From Rhizobiaceae bacterium (GTDB lineage Bacteria > Pseudomonadota > Alphaproteobacteria > Rhizobiales > Rhizobiaceae), in contig JAIXTO010000030.1 of the NCBI GenBank assembly GCA_027483885.1, positions 1 to 44,694 on the forward strand: a DNA stretch of 44,694 bases, written 5' to 3'. The position numbers and the translations under genes were made by a program. The notes under the pieces are model-generated. The model had not been told where the DNA came from. It did no database searches and worked only from the letters and a program-made list of their open reading frames with translations. Numbering within the stretch: the first letter of the stretch is position 1; every line of letters begins with the position of its first letter. Below, piece after piece: positions 1 through 9,692 of this stretch.

Positions 1-501
1 CGCGTGGTCACCCGCATGGCAGGCGCACTGGTGGTGTTTGCCGGTCTCTACCTCGTCATTGCTTGCGCGCTGACAGGCCTTTCCATTCTGGGCTCGCTTG
101 CCATCCGCCCCATTCCCGGCGAAATCGAACTGGTGGAGGTGTTTTGCGGGCTGGCCGTGTTTGCCTTCCTGCCGTTTTGCCAGCTGAAACGCGGCCATGT
201 GGGTGTCGATCTGCTGATCGCAGCCTTTGGCCCGAAGGCGATGAACTGGACCCAGCTGATCGGTGACATCATTATCGCAGCCCTGATGACCCTCATCACC
301 TGGCGCCATTATGTCGGCTTCGTTGACAAGTTCGAGAATGGCGAAACGACACCGCTGCTGCTGCTTCCCATCTGGTGGGGTTTTGCCATCGCGCTGGCCC
401 TGCTCGTCGTTAATGTCATCGTCTGCCTGTTCATGGTGCTGCTCGACCTGCGCGAAATCCGCCGCGGCAACACCATCGTCGCTGCCATGGGAGCCCACTA
501 A
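1..501 (+). CDS. TRAP transporter small permease (DctQ family), 5' end at window edge
   Basis: This is the small membrane subunit of a tripartite ATP-independent periplasmic (TRAP) transporter, which works with the large permease and a periplasmic binding protein to import organic acids or similar solutes. About four hydrophobic segments are visible (roughly residues 8-30, 45-65, 85-105 and 125-150), as expected for DctQ. The frame is open to the first base of the window. A GTG at base 4 would give 165 residues, near the usual family length, but its ribosome-binding site would lie outside the window, so the true start is not settled. The stop TAA shares its last base with the ATG of the large permease, so the two are translationally coupled. 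The binding protein is not in the window and probably lies to the left. The substrate cannot be read from the sequence. Confidence 0.85.
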   Translation, partial: RVVTRMAGALVVFAGLYLVIACALTGLSILGSLAIRPIPGEIELVEVFCGLAVFAFLPFCQLKRGHVGVDLLIAAFGPKAMNWTQLIGDIIIAALMTLITWRHYVGFVDKFENGETTPLLLLPIWWGFAIALALLVVNVIVCLFMVLLDLREIRRGNTIVAAMGAH

Positions 502-1811
502 TGACCAGCATTGAAATCGGGCTCTGGTCCTTTCCGGTCCTCATCCTCCTCATCTTTCTGCGCGTACCGATCGCAGCCGCCATGCTTGGGACAGGCATTG
601 TCGGCACCTATCTGGTGCTCGGCAAATGGGTTCCTATCCTGTCGCAGCTGAAGTCGGTCGCCTGGACGACGAATGTCAATTATTCGCTGTCGATCATTCC
701 GCTCTTCCTGCTGATGGGCCAGTTTGCCGCGCGCGGCGGCATGAGCCAGGCGCTGTTTAATGCGGCCGCCGCCTTCGTCGGCCACCGCAAGGGCGGCGTT
801 GCCATGGCAGCCGTCGGTGCCTGCGCCGGCTTCGGCTCCATCTGCGGGTCGTCTCTGGCAACCGCTGCCACGATGGCGCAGGTGGCCCTGCCGGAACTGC
901 GCCGCCACGGTTATTCGGGCGGGCTTTCCACCGCAACGCTTGCCGCCGGCGGCACGCTCGGCATCCTCATTCCGCCTTCCGTGGTGCTGGTGATCTATGC
1001 CATCCTTGCCGAACAGAACATCGCCAAGCTGTTTCTCGCCGCCTTCGTGCCCGGCATCATCGCAGCGCTGTCTTATCTCACGGTTATTGCCATCTATGTG
1101 CGCCTGAAGCCTGATAGCGCCGGACAGGCACCGCGCATTCCCTGGGCCGAACGGTTGCCGGCGCTGATTGCGGTGTGGCCAGTGGTCGCCATCTTCTTCC
1201 TCGTGGTCGGCGGCATCTATCTCGGCTGGTTCACGCCAACGCAGGCCGCAGCCGTCGGTGCTGCGGCGGCTGGTCTCGTTGCCTGGAAAAATGGCGGTCT
1301 GGACCGCGCATCGCTTCTGGCCTGCTTCAAGGAAACCGCGGTTTCCACCGGCATGATCTTCTTCATCGTGCTCGGCGCCACCGTGTTCAACTCGTTCCTC
1401 GCCTTCTCGCGCCTGCCGCAGATGGGCGCCGAATGGGTGACCGCGCAAGGGTTTGCGCCGATGACGGTGCTGATCATCATCCTCGTCCTCTACATCATCT
1501 TCGGCTGCATCATGGATTCGCTGTCGATGATCGTGCTCACCATCCCGATCTTCTTCCCGATCGTGACGGCGATGGATTTCGGGCTCTCGCCGGAGCACTT
1601 TGCCATCTGGTTCGGCATTCTGGTGCTGATGGTGGCCGAGATCGGCATGATCACACCGCCTGTCGGGCTCAATCTCTTCATCATATCGGCCATGTCGCGC
1701 GAAGTGCCGGTGCGCGATACCTACCGGGGCATCGTGCCCTTCGTCACCGCCGACCTGTTGCGTATCATCCTCCTCACGGCCTTCCCGATCATATCGATCT
1801 TTCTGGTGTGA
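501..1811 (+). CDS. TRAP transporter large permease (DctM family)
   Basis: This 436-residue protein is the main transmembrane subunit of a TRAP transporter. It is hydrophobic throughout, with around a dozen predicted membrane segments, and has the family's glycine-rich stretches, for example GACAGFGSICGSS near residue 105 and the GGTLGILIPPS segment near residue 150. The length fits DctM (about 425-440 residues). Its ATG overlaps the stop of the small permease by one base. It is followed by a strong hairpin, so the operon ends here. The alternative long frame on the opposite strand has the composition of an antisense shadow. Solute specificity is unknown; TRAP systems import dicarboxylates, sugar acids, ectoines and others. 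Confidence 0.93.
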   Translation: MTSIEIGLWSFPVLILLIFLRVPIAAAMLGTGIVGTYLVLGKWVPILSQLKSVAWTTNVNYSLSIIPLFLLMGQFAARGGMSQALFNAAAAFVGHRKGGVAMAAVGACAGFGSICGSSLATAATMAQVALPELRRHGYSGGLSTATLAAGGTLGILIPPSVVLVIYAILAEQNIAKLFLAAFVPGIIAALSYLTVIAIYVRLKPDSAGQAPRIPWAERLPALIAVWPVVAIFFLVVGGIYLGWFTPTQAAAVGAAAAGLVAWKNGGLDRASLLACFKETAVSTGMIFFIVLGATVFNSFLAFSRLPQMGAEWVTAQGFAPMTVLIIILVLYIIFGCIMDSLSMIVLTIPIFFPIVTAMDFGLSPEHFAIWFGILVLMVAEIGMITPPVGLNLFIISAMSREVPVRDTYRGIVPFVTADLLRIILLTAFPIISIFLV

Positions 1812-1833
1812 CGGGGATTTTTGCCTCAAAAAA

Positions 1834-1874
1834 AACGGCCAGTCCATGCGGCAAGCATGGGCTGGCTGTTTTCG
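1834..1874. terminator. Bidirectional rho-independent terminator
   Basis: A 16-bp stem (1834-1849 with 1855-1870, two G-T wobbles) closes a 5-base loop. It is flanked by an A8 run on the left (1828-1835) and by TTTTCGTTT on the right, so it can end transcription of the TRAP operon (+) and of the MprF-like gene (-), which converge here. Confidence 0.85.
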
Positions 1875-1887
1875 TTTCCGTTACCTC

Positions 1888-3267
1888 TTACCGCCGCAGC
1901 ATGTTGCGCAGCCCGCCGCCGATCAGCATGGTGACATCGTAGAGCGATGCGATGGGTACGCCTGCGCCGACGGCGAGGTAACGGGGTTGCCAGGCGGGAT
2001 CGAACTTCGACTTGAACGACAGGACGCCCTGAAAATTGTAGAACCGTTCGCCGTGGCAGAAGATCTTGCGGCCGATGTGGTTCCACAAGGGGGCGGCGTG
2101 GTGGTCGCTGAGGCCGGCCAGAGGCGCCATGCCGAGGTTCATCGTGCGATAGCCATCCGCCTTCAGGCCTTCCATGGTGCGCACGAACAAAAGATCCATC
2201 AGGCCGCGATGGGTGCCGGGCACATGGCGCATCAGGTCGATGAAGGCTTCCCGGCCATTATCGGCCGTCAGGATATTGGCAAATGCCACGATGCGGCCTT
2301 CGATGCGCACGACGGCCACCGGGCTTGCCGCCACATAGGCCGGCTGGAACGTGCCGAGCGAAAATCCCTTTTCGCCGGCATTGTGGGCGGCGAGCCATTG
2401 CCGCGAGACCGAGAAAAGCTCGTCCAGCACGGCCGGCACATCGCAGGGCTGCAGCAGGGAAAATTCCAGGCCGTCGCGCTCGGCCCGGTTGATCGAGCGG
2501 CGCAATTTTAGCCAGGCGCCGCCCTTCAGGTCGAAGCGCGTCAGGTCCACCGCCGCCTGTTCGCCAAGCTTGTAGGGTTTCAGCCGCGCATCGACGGCTG
2601 CCGGCAAAAATTCCGGCGAGACCTGATAAAACACCGGGCGGCAGCCATCGGCGCGGGCCGCATCCATGAATTTCATCACCAGCCCCGGCCATTTTTCACG
2701 CGGACCAACCGGGTCGAACAGTGCCACCCAGGAGCGGTTGTGGCGGGCATACATGATGAAAGCCTCGCGGTCTTCGCAAAACAGCACATGTTTGTCGCCC
2801 AGCCGTACGAGGCCTGCGCTGGCATTGGGATGGCGCGCGACAATCTCGGCAGCGCGGGCAAGATCCTCGGACGTCGGGCGGCACCGGACCTGCGGAGCCG
2901 GGCGCAGGATGCGCCGCCCCGCCCATGCGCCGGCCACCAGCGTCAGCGACAGCGTCGAACCGGTCCCCTCCGGCATGGGAATGCCGAGCCACAGAGGCAG
3001 GGCGAGCAACCCCTCCTCCAGAAAAACATCCGCCAGCGCACAGGCTGTAAAGACGAGAAGACAGGCAAAGCCGAAGGTGGGGCGGCCCGGCCGCACGCTG
3101 AGCAGCAGGGCGGCAAAGGCCAGCAGCCGGGCGGTCATGCTGCGGGGTCCCCCGTCCACTTCCCCCTGCGCACCAACGTGCCGTGCCACCGGCATGGGCA
3201 TCTGCCGGTCGGTCAGGTCGTCGCCAACTCGCATCATCGTGTCAGGATCTGTCGAAAGCATATCCAT
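1888..3267 (-). CDS. Lysyl-phosphatidylglycerol synthase domain protein (MprF/LpiA family, synthase part)
   Basis: The C-terminal ~330 residues match the DUF2156/GNAT-fold synthase domain of MprF (LpiA in rhizobia), which moves lysine (or another aminoacyl group) from aminoacyl-tRNA to phosphatidylglycerol and so reduces the negative charge of the membrane. Recognisable parts are the FYQVSPEF stretch, the segment RSINRAERDGLEF, and the C-terminal FNFQGVLSFKSKFDP-like region (here NFQGVLSFKSKFDPAW). Full MprF proteins are about 850 residues with a large N-terminal flippase. Here only 459 residues are encoded, with two or three hydrophobic segments between about residues 45 and 120, so most of the flippase is absent. 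The start at 3267 has a weak ribosome-binding site; an internal ATG (MTARLLAF, about residue 44) is possible. A short form of this kind may act as a synthase only. Amino-acid specificity cannot be read. Confidence 0.82.
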   Translation of the reverse strand: MDMLSTDPDTMMRVGDDLTDRQMPMPVARHVGAQGEVDGGPRSMTARLLAFAALLLSVRPGRPTFGFACLLVFTACALADVFLEEGLLALPLWLGIPMPEGTGSTLSLTLVAGAWAGRRILRPAPQVRCRPTSEDLARAAEIVARHPNASAGLVRLGDKHVLFCEDREAFIMYARHNRSWVALFDPVGPREKWPGLVMKFMDAARADGCRPVFYQVSPEFLPAAVDARLKPYKLGEQAAVDLTRFDLKGGAWLKLRRSINRAERDGLEFSLLQPCDVPAVLDELFSVSRQWLAAHNAGEKGFSLGTFQPAYVAASPVAVVRIEGRIVAFANILTADNGREAFIDLMRHVPGTHRGLMDLLFVRTMEGLKADGYRTMNLGMAPLAGLSDHHAAPLWNHIGRKIFCHGERFYNFQGVLSFKSKFDPAWQPRYLAVGAGVPIASLYDVTMLIGGGLRNMLRR

Positions 3268-3643
3268 GTCTGGCCCGTCAAAGCTTAAAAGTCCGGCAGT
3301 GGCACATAAAAGTCCTGCATGGTCTCAAGCTTATGGCACGTAGACGTAAACCAAGACGTAAGCGCCAAGGTTTCGAATGCGTGAAAACCGGTCCCGGGCG
3401 TGGTCCAGATACGGCGTCACTGATTGTCGGTCATTCCCCCAAGTGTTGCCAGACGACAATGCTGCAGCTGGACAATCGCGTGCAGAATGTTGTCAGGCGC
3501 ACTAGGCATAAGACATCGGTCCGGGCAGTCAATATCTGAGGCGTCCGGATGCAAAACATCTTATACTGCAATGCACGCGCAAAACGCTTTCAACGCCCGT
3601 GCGCCGATCCCGAATTGTCATGCCCGGGATCGACGGCCCTCGG
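3268..3643. other. Intergenic region between cysA and the MprF-like gene
   Basis: No gene with a believable start was found in these 376 bases. The stretch must hold the promoter of the leftward MprF-like gene. A short direct repeat is visible: AGACGTAA at 3342-3349 and again at 3354-3361 (12-base period), of unknown meaning. Confidence 0.4.
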
Positions 3644-4705
<1,062 letters not shown>

Positions 4706-4719
4706 GGGAGTTGCGCCTT

Positions 4720-5586
4720 TCAATGCCGGCGGCCGCCAGCGCCACCGGCGCCGAACCGCAGTTCCAGAAGTGTTTTGAGAGCAAGCGTGACGAGGGCAAG
4801 TGCTGCCAGAAGCGAGGCCACGGCAAAGGCTGCAACGAAATTATACTCGTTGTAGAGGATTTCCACATGCAGCGGCATGGTGTTGGTGAGCCCCCGCACA
4901 TGGCCTGAAACCACCGAGACGGCACCGAATTCGCCCATGGCGCGCGCGTTGCAGAGAAGCACGCCGTACAGCAGGCCCCATTTGATATTGGGCAGCGTCA
5001 CGAACCAGAAAGTCTGCCAGCCGGACGCCCCAAGCGACAGGGCCGCCTCTTCATCGCCCGTGCCCTGGTCCTGCATCAGCGGGATCAGTTCGCGCGCAAC
5101 GAAGGGGAAGGTCACGAAGACGGTGGCGAGCACGATGCCCGGCACGGCAAACAGGATCTCGATGCCATAGCTTTTCAACCACGGCCCGAGCACGCTCTGG
5201 CTGCCGAACAGCAGCACGTAGACGAGGCCGGAAATGACCGGCGAGATGGAAAACGGCAGGTCGATCAGCGTGGTGAGGAAGGCCTTGCCCTTGAATTCGA
5301 ACTTGGCAATCGCCCAGGCGGCGGCCACGCCGAAAACGAGGTTGAGCGGCACGGCAATAACGGCCACCAGCAGGGTCAGCTTGATGGCCGACACCGCATC
5401 CGGCTCCACCAGCGCCTCGACATAAGCTTCAGCCCCCTTGCGGAACGCCTCGACGAAAACGCCGACGAGCGGCAGGAACAGGAAGAAGCCGAGGAACGCG
5501 AGGCCGATCAGGATCAGCAGCAGTTTTACCAGCGGGCTTTCATCGGCGGGATTGCGGAAATGTGTGGTGCGGGCGGACTTAGACAT
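4720..5586 (-). CDS. cysW: Sulfate ABC transporter permease CysW
   Basis: This is one of the two membrane channel subunits of the sulfate importer. It is about 288 residues with six hydrophobic segments and the binding-protein-dependent permease loop ([19 protein letters not shown], beginning [11 protein letters not shown], near residue 175-200), which contacts CysA. The ATG at 5586 (MSKSART) is preferred over the longer open frame, because that extension runs into the intergenic palindromic repeat and has repeat-derived sequence. cysA follows after 14 bases. A 197-base gap separates it from cysT upstream. Confidence 0.93.
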   Translation of the reverse strand: MSKSARTTHFRNPADESPLVKLLLILIGLAFLGFFLFLPLVGVFVEAFRKGAEAYVEALVEPDAVSAIKLTLLVAVIAVPLNLVFGVAAAWAIAKFEFKGKAFLTTLIDLPFSISPVISGLVYVLLFGSQSVLGPWLKSYGIEILFAVPGIVLATVFVTFPFVARELIPLMQDQGTGDEEAALSLGASGWQTFWFVTLPNIKWGLLYGVLLCNARAMGEFGAVSVVSGHVRGLTNTMPLHVEILYNEYNFVAAFAVASLLAALALVTLALKTLLELRFGAGGAGGRRH

Positions 5587-5594
5587 GAGACAAG

Positions 5595-5763
5595 ACCCTC
5601 TCTGCCCTGCCGGGCGACCGGGGTCGAGCCACGGGTCTCGCCCCGTCCTTCGGCCCCCCCACGAGGGGGGAGAACCGACGTGGCAAGCGCTGCGTTCCTG
5701 CATCAGAGGGTGCGGCTGGGTTAAGCCCTCCCCCTTGTGGGGAGGGTTGGGAGGGGTTCTTCT
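5595..5763. repeat. RIME-like palindromic intergenic repeat, copy 1
   Basis: The cysT-cysW gap holds a degenerate palindromic element. It starts with CCCTCTCTGCCCTGCCGGG, contains AGGGGGGAGAACC and GCGCTGCGTTCCTG, and ends with CTCCCCCTTGTGGGGAGGG. The same blocks appear in the same order in the element at 12249-12449, so both belong to one dispersed family. It resembles the Rhizobium-specific intergenic mosaic elements described for rhizobia; assignment to that family is by memory, not search. Confidence 0.65.
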
Positions 5764-5783
5764 TTAAGGCACCTCTCAAAACA

Positions 5784-6638
5784 TCAGACATAACCATACC
5801 TCCTGCGGCTCCAGGCCTGGATGAGGTTGATGACCAGCAGCATGGCAAAGGAGATGGCGAGCATGATGGTGGCAACCGCCGTGGCGCCGGCATAATTGAA
5901 CTCCTCCAGCCGGATGACGATGAGGAGCGGTGCGATTTCCGAGACGTAAGGGATATTGCCGGCGATGAAGACCACCGAGCCGTATTCACCGACGCCGCGG
6001 GCAAAAGCGAGCGCAAAGCCGGTGAGCACAGCCGGGGCAAGCCCCGGCAGCAGCACCTTGAAAATGGTCTGGAAACGGTTGGCACCAAGCGTTGCCGCCG
6101 CCTCCTCCACCTCGCGGTCGATCTCTTCCATCACGGGCTGCACGGTGCGCACCACGAAGGGCAGGCCGATGAAGATGAGCGCCACGACGATGCCGATGGG
6201 GGTAAATGCAATGCGGATATCAAAGGGCGTGAAGAACGCGCCGATCCAGCCTTTTGGCGCATAAAGCGAGGCAAGCGCGATGCCGGCAACGGCCGTCGGC
6301 AGCGCAAACGGCAGGTCCACCATCGCATCGATCAACCGGCGGCCGGGAAAATCGTAGCGCACCAGGATCCAGCAGATCAAAACGCCGAACACGGCATTGA
6401 CCACGGCAGCAATCAGCGCGGTCCCGAAGGATATATAAAGAGCAGCAAGCGTGCGCTCATCGAAAAGGATGGAAAAGAATTGCCCCCATCCGAGCGACGC
6501 CGTGCGCCACACAAGGCCCGTGAGTGGGATGAGAATGATCAGCGACAGGTAGGCGAGCGAAAAGCCGAGCGTCAACCCGAAACCCGGGATGATGCTCGGC
6601 TGTTTCCATCGCCACCGCGAAGTGGCTGTTTTTGTCAT
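5784..6638 (-). CDS. cysT: Sulfate ABC transporter permease CysT (CysU)
   Basis: This is the second membrane subunit of the sulfate importer, 284 residues. It has a basic N-terminus, six hydrophobic segments and the permease coupling loop EEAAATLGANRFQTIFKV near residue 180-200. It pairs with CysW to form the channel. The ATG lies 41 bases downstream of the sbp stop, consistent with cotranscription. Between cysT and cysW there is a 197-base gap filled by a palindromic repeat, which is unusual inside a transporter operon and may affect the expression of the distal genes. Confidence 0.93.
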   Translation of the reverse strand: MTKTATSRWRWKQPSIIPGFGLTLGFSLAYLSLIILIPLTGLVWRTASLGWGQFFSILFDERTLAALYISFGTALIAAVVNAVFGVLICWILVRYDFPGRRLIDAMVDLPFALPTAVAGIALASLYAPKGWIGAFFTPFDIRIAFTPIGIVVALIFIGLPFVVRTVQPVMEEIDREVEEAAATLGANRFQTIFKVLLPGLAPAVLTGFALAFARGVGEYGSVVFIAGNIPYVSEIAPLLIVIRLEEFNYAGATAVATIMLAISFAMLLVINLIQAWSRRRYGYV

Positions 6639-6679
6639 GCGAAAGGATGCCCTCCGGTTCCCCTATATATAAAGTGAGC

Positions 6680-7705
6680 TTAGCGGCCCAGCTTGTAGAT
6701 CTGGTCGAAGATGCCGCCATCGCCGAAATGCTCGGGCTGGGCCTTCTTCCAGCCGCCGAAGATCGGATCGTCGATGGTGACGAGCTTCACGTCAGGCAGT
6801 TTCTTCAAAAGCTCAGGCGCCACCACCTCGGGTTTTGCCGGGCGATAGAAGTGCTTGGCAGCCAGGTTCTGGCCTTCATCCGAATAAAGATATTGCAGAT
6901 AGGCCTCGGCCACCTTGCGGCTGCCCTTGGCATCGACATTGGCGTCGACCACGGCAACCGGCGGCTCGGCAAGGATGGAGATCGGCGGCACGATAATGTC
7001 AAAGCTGTCCTCGCCGAATTCCTGGCCGGCGAGATAAGCCTCGTTTTCCCAGGCAAGCAGTACATCGCCAATGCCGCGCTGCGCAAAGGTGACGGTGGAG
7101 CCGCGGGCACCGCTGTCGAGAACCGGCGCGCGTTTGTAGAGATCGGCGACATAGGCCTTGATCTTGGCCTGATCGCCCTTGAACTCTTCGTTGGCCCAGG
7201 CCCAGGCGGCGAGATAATTCCACCGCGCACCGCCCGAGGTCTTCGGGTTCGGCGTCACGATCTGGATATCGCCCTTGACGAGGTCGCCCCAGTTATGGAT
7301 GCCCTTCGGGTTGCCCTTGCGCACCAGGAACACGATGGTGGAGGTATAGGGAGAGGAATTGTTGGCAAGACGTCCGCGCCAGTCCGGCTTGATCTTGCCG
7401 CCATTGTCGACGATGGCGTTGATGTCGCTTTCGAGTGCCAGCGTCACCACATCGGCTTCCAGACCGTCGATGACCGAGCGGGCCTGCTTGCCGGAGCCGC
7501 CATGCGATTGCTGGATGGTGACGGTTTCGCCGGTTTCGGCCTTGTAGTGTTTGGAAAAGGCCGCGTTGAACTCCTTGTAGAACTCGCGGGTCGGATCATA
7601 GGAGACATTGAGCAATGTCGTATCGGCAAAAGCCGGGGCCACGAGGCCGACACTGAGCGAAATTCCAAGCGCAATGGCGCCCAACCCATTCTTCAGTCTC
7701 TTCAT
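6680..7705 (-). CDS. sbp: Periplasmic sulfate-binding protein
   Basis: This 341-residue protein captures sulfate in the periplasm and delivers it to CysT/CysW. A signal peptide is clear (MKRLKNG, then a hydrophobic core ending APAFA-DTT). The mature part carries Sbp hallmarks: [57 protein letters not shown] and [12 protein letters not shown], close to enterobacterial Sbp and less like CysP. The ATG at 7705 is preceded by GGAGGGACC, a strong ribosome-binding site. It is the first gene of the transporter operon. Confidence 0.95.
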   Translation of the reverse strand: MKRLKNGLGAIALGISLSVGLVAPAFADTTLLNVSYDPTREFYKEFNAAFSKHYKAETGETVTIQQSHGGSGKQARSVIDGLEADVVTLALESDINAIVDNGGKIKPDWRGRLANNSSPYTSTIVFLVRKGNPKGIHNWGDLVKGDIQIVTPNPKTSGGARWNYLAAWAWANEEFKGDQAKIKAYVADLYKRAPVLDSGARGSTVTFAQRGIGDVLLAWENEAYLAGQEFGEDSFDIIVPPISILAEPPVAVVDANVDAKGSRKVAEAYLQYLYSDEGQNLAAKHFYRPAKPEVVAPELLKKLPDVKLVTIDDPIFGGWKKAQPEHFGDGGIFDQIYKLGR

Positions 7706-7735
7706 GACGGTCCCTCCATCGGAATGCCACGTTAA

Positions 7736-7763
7736 TGTCTACTGAACAGGTAGAGTTGGTCAA
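7736..7763 (-). promoter_or_regulatory. Candidate sbp operon promoter with an inverted repeat between the boxes
   Basis: Reading leftward, a TTGACC -35-like box (7758-7763), 16 bases and TAGACA (7736-7741) lie about 30 bases before the sbp start. Between and over the boxes is CTAC-N7-GTAG (7739-7753), placed where a repressor would block polymerase. The adjacent Rrf2 regulator is a natural candidate to bind here. This was seen by eye only. Confidence 0.4.
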
Positions 7764-7975
7764 TCGGGCTGACGCAGAAGGCAAAACTGTTTCCCTGCGC
7801 CGCAAATCGACAACAAAGAATGGGATGCGAGACGGCAATGTGGCGCAAAACGCGGATGGTGGGAAGCATCAGACGCGCAAACTTCATCCATGACGGGCGC
7901 GCAAAACGGGTGGATGGCGACAGAAATTCTGCGCCGGATCCTTCCTTCAAGCCGGTTTTTCAGGTGGATGCCGGT

Positions 7976-8425
7976 TCAGGCGATGGCAAGATCCAAGGCC
8001 CGCGCGTCTTCGACACCGCCGACAGCATCGGCGATGGTGGTGGAAAACAGCACGTCGCGGCTGGCATCGGCAACGCGGGCAAACACGTGGCGGATTTCGC
8101 AGAGGTGTTCGCCATCGCAATCCTCGCAGCGGCGATAGGCCGTCTGTGACAGGCATGGCAGCGGCGCGATGGGCCCATCGATCAGCCGCAGGATTTCGCC
8201 AAAGGTGATGTCCTGCGCCGGCTTCAGCAGCAGATAACCGCCCTGCTTGCCGCGTCGGCTTTCCACGATGCCGTTCCGCTTCAGTTCCAGAAGGATCTGC
8301 TCGAGGAATTTCTTCGGAATGGCCTGCTGCGTGGCGATTTCCGAGATCATCAGCGGACGCTCGGTGTCGGCTTGCGCCAGAGCGGTCAACGCCCGCAGGG
8401 CATATTTGGCTTTCTGCGAAATCAT
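7976..8425 (-). CDS. Rrf2-family transcriptional regulator with a cysteine cluster
   Basis: This 149-residue protein has the Rrf2 winged-helix N-terminus (MISQKAKYALRAL, then the recognition region ending RRGKQGGYLL). Cysteines follow at LPCL, YRRCEDC and EHLCEIRH, which corresponds to the cluster-binding region of IscR/NsrR-type members. This suggests an Fe-S or thiol-sensing regulator. It lies between the sulfate transporter operon and cysHDN, divergent from the latter, so control of sulfur assimilation (as CymR does in Firmicutes) is the likely role; this is inference. The ATG at 8425 fits family N-termini; an upstream in-frame start adds residues that do not look like the family. Confidence 0.85.
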   Translation of the reverse strand: MISQKAKYALRALTALAQADTERPLMISEIATQQAIPKKFLEQILLELKRNGIVESRRGKQGGYLLLKPAQDITFGEILRLIDGPIAPLPCLSQTAYRRCEDCDGEHLCEIRHVFARVADASRDVLFSTTIADAVGGVEDARALDLAIA

Positions 8426-8793
8426 CAAGGTTCCATCAGCGAGATCGAATTGCGAGTTGACCTCTGGAAACCCCGGCAACAGGATCGTCGGGAATGGCGG
8501 TCGACAGGGCGTGGAGAGGCATGCGCACGGCCCGCCACACGCAAGCCGGAGCGGGTGCCCCGGGCGCGTTCAAGCCGCGTCCCCGCACTACCCCAAATCC
8601 ACCGGAAATACAAACGGATCAGCCCCCTCAATGGGAGCCGCGCGCAGGTTTTTGCCGGCAGGCGCCAAGTTTTCTCGGGAAGCGGCGTTTTCTAGAGATA
8701 TTTGCTCTTACGCGCGCACGCTTCAAATCCCTGTTTCTGTCTCCCGCAGCCCGGTCATGGCATAACCCTTGGCAACACAGCGGATTTTGCTTC
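8426..8793. promoter_or_regulatory. Divergent intergenic region between rrf2 and cysH
   Basis: These 368 bases separate the two divergent genes and must hold both promoters. The cysH frame stays open upstream, but that part has no family similarity and no good ribosome-binding site. No convincing -35/-10 pair or RNA gene was recognised. Confidence 0.4.
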
Positions 8794-9555
8794 ATGACCT
8801 TGCATCAGACACTTCAGGACATCGCCTCGCTCGACGCTAAACTTGCAGCGCTTCCTCTTGCCGGCCGGCTGTCGCTGGCAGCAGGCCTTGGGCGCGCCGT
8901 GTTTACCACCTCGCTCGGCATCGAGGATCAGGTGATCACCGCCGAGATCGGCACGCACCAACTGCCGATCGAGGTTTCGACGCTGGAGACCGGACGGCTG
9001 TTTGCCGAGACCGTGGCGCTGATCGGCGAGACCGAGGAGCGCTACGGCATCACCATCAAGCGCTTTTATCCCAAACCTGCCGATATCGAAGGTTTTGCCG
9101 CGCAATACGGCCTCAATGGTTTTTATGACAGCGTGGAAGCCCGCCACGCCTGCTGTCATGTGCGCAAGCTGAAGCCTCTCACCGAGGCTTTGGCTGGCGC
9201 CGACATCTGGATCACCGGCCTTCGTCGCGGCCAGTCCGGCAACCGCGCCACCACGCCCTTTGCCGAGTATGACGCCGAGCGGGGTCTCCTCAAGATCAAC
9301 CCGCTCGCCGACTGGTCGCTCGAGGCGATCAACGCCCATGTCGAAGCCATGGATGTTCCGGTGAACCCGCTACATGCCCGTGGTTATCCCTCCATCGGCT
9401 GCGAACCCTGTACGCGCGCCATCAAGCCCGGCGAAAACGAACGCGCCGGCCGATGGTGGTGGGAAAACGACGAAAAACGCGAATGCGGCCTGCATGTGCC
9501 CGAACCTCATGTGCCCGAACCGTCCGCCTCCTCCCTCATCCCCACCCAGAACTGA
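8794..9555 (+). CDS. cysH: Assimilatory adenylylsulfate (APS) reductase CysH
   Basis: This enzyme reduces activated sulfate to sulfite with thioredoxin. It has 253 residues. It carries the CC pair at residues 120-121 (HACCHVRKLKPL) and the CxxC pair at 203-206 (SIGCEPCTRA), which together bind a [4Fe-4S] cluster in APS-type reductases, plus the catalytic cysteine in ECGLH (about residue 231). PAPS-type enzymes such as that of E. coli lack the two pairs. APS should therefore be the substrate, making PAPS unnecessary for cysteine synthesis. The ATG at 8794 matches the family N-terminus (MTLHQTLQDIASLDAKL). It is the first gene of cysHDN. Confidence 0.93.
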   Translation: MTLHQTLQDIASLDAKLAALPLAGRLSLAAGLGRAVFTTSLGIEDQVITAEIGTHQLPIEVSTLETGRLFAETVALIGETEERYGITIKRFYPKPADIEGFAAQYGLNGFYDSVEARHACCHVRKLKPLTEALAGADIWITGLRRGQSGNRATTPFAEYDAERGLLKINPLADWSLEAINAHVEAMDVPVNPLHARGYPSIGCEPCTRAIKPGENERAGRWWWENDEKRECGLHVPEPHVPEPSASSLIPTQN

Positions 9556-9586
9556 ATGATGGCCTGACTTTTTCGGCCTCCCTCTC

Positions 9587-9627
9587 CTCTCCCCACCGGG
9601 AACATGTTTCCCAAACGCGGTGAGAGG
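9587..9627. repeat. Imperfect palindrome in the cysH-cysD gap
   Basis: The 137-base gap holds an imperfect hairpin: CTCTCCCCACCGGGAACA pairs with TGTTTCCC...GCGGTGAGAG through a small bulge. There is no T run, so it is more likely a mobile palindromic repeat or an mRNA-stabilising structure than a terminator. Confidence 0.4.
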
Positions 9628-9692
9628 CTGAGGGTGGCAAACAGCGGCACGTCAGAAAAAGACACAGGGCGAAAAACCCCAGGAAAGACAAG

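Noticed and set aside
498..1847. 449-codon open frame on the minus strand over dctM
   Set aside because: Antisense shadow of a high-GC gene: rich in His, Arg, Asp and Gly, without domain motifs, while the plus strand encodes a clear DctM.
3334..3539. Arg-rich ORF starting MARRRKPRRKRQG
   Set aside because: No ribosome-binding site, and the composition comes from a short direct repeat; the later part has no protein-like pattern.
5587..5703. N-terminal extension of CysW through the repeat
   Set aside because: The added residues are translated palindromic repeat; MSKSART at 5586 fits the family.
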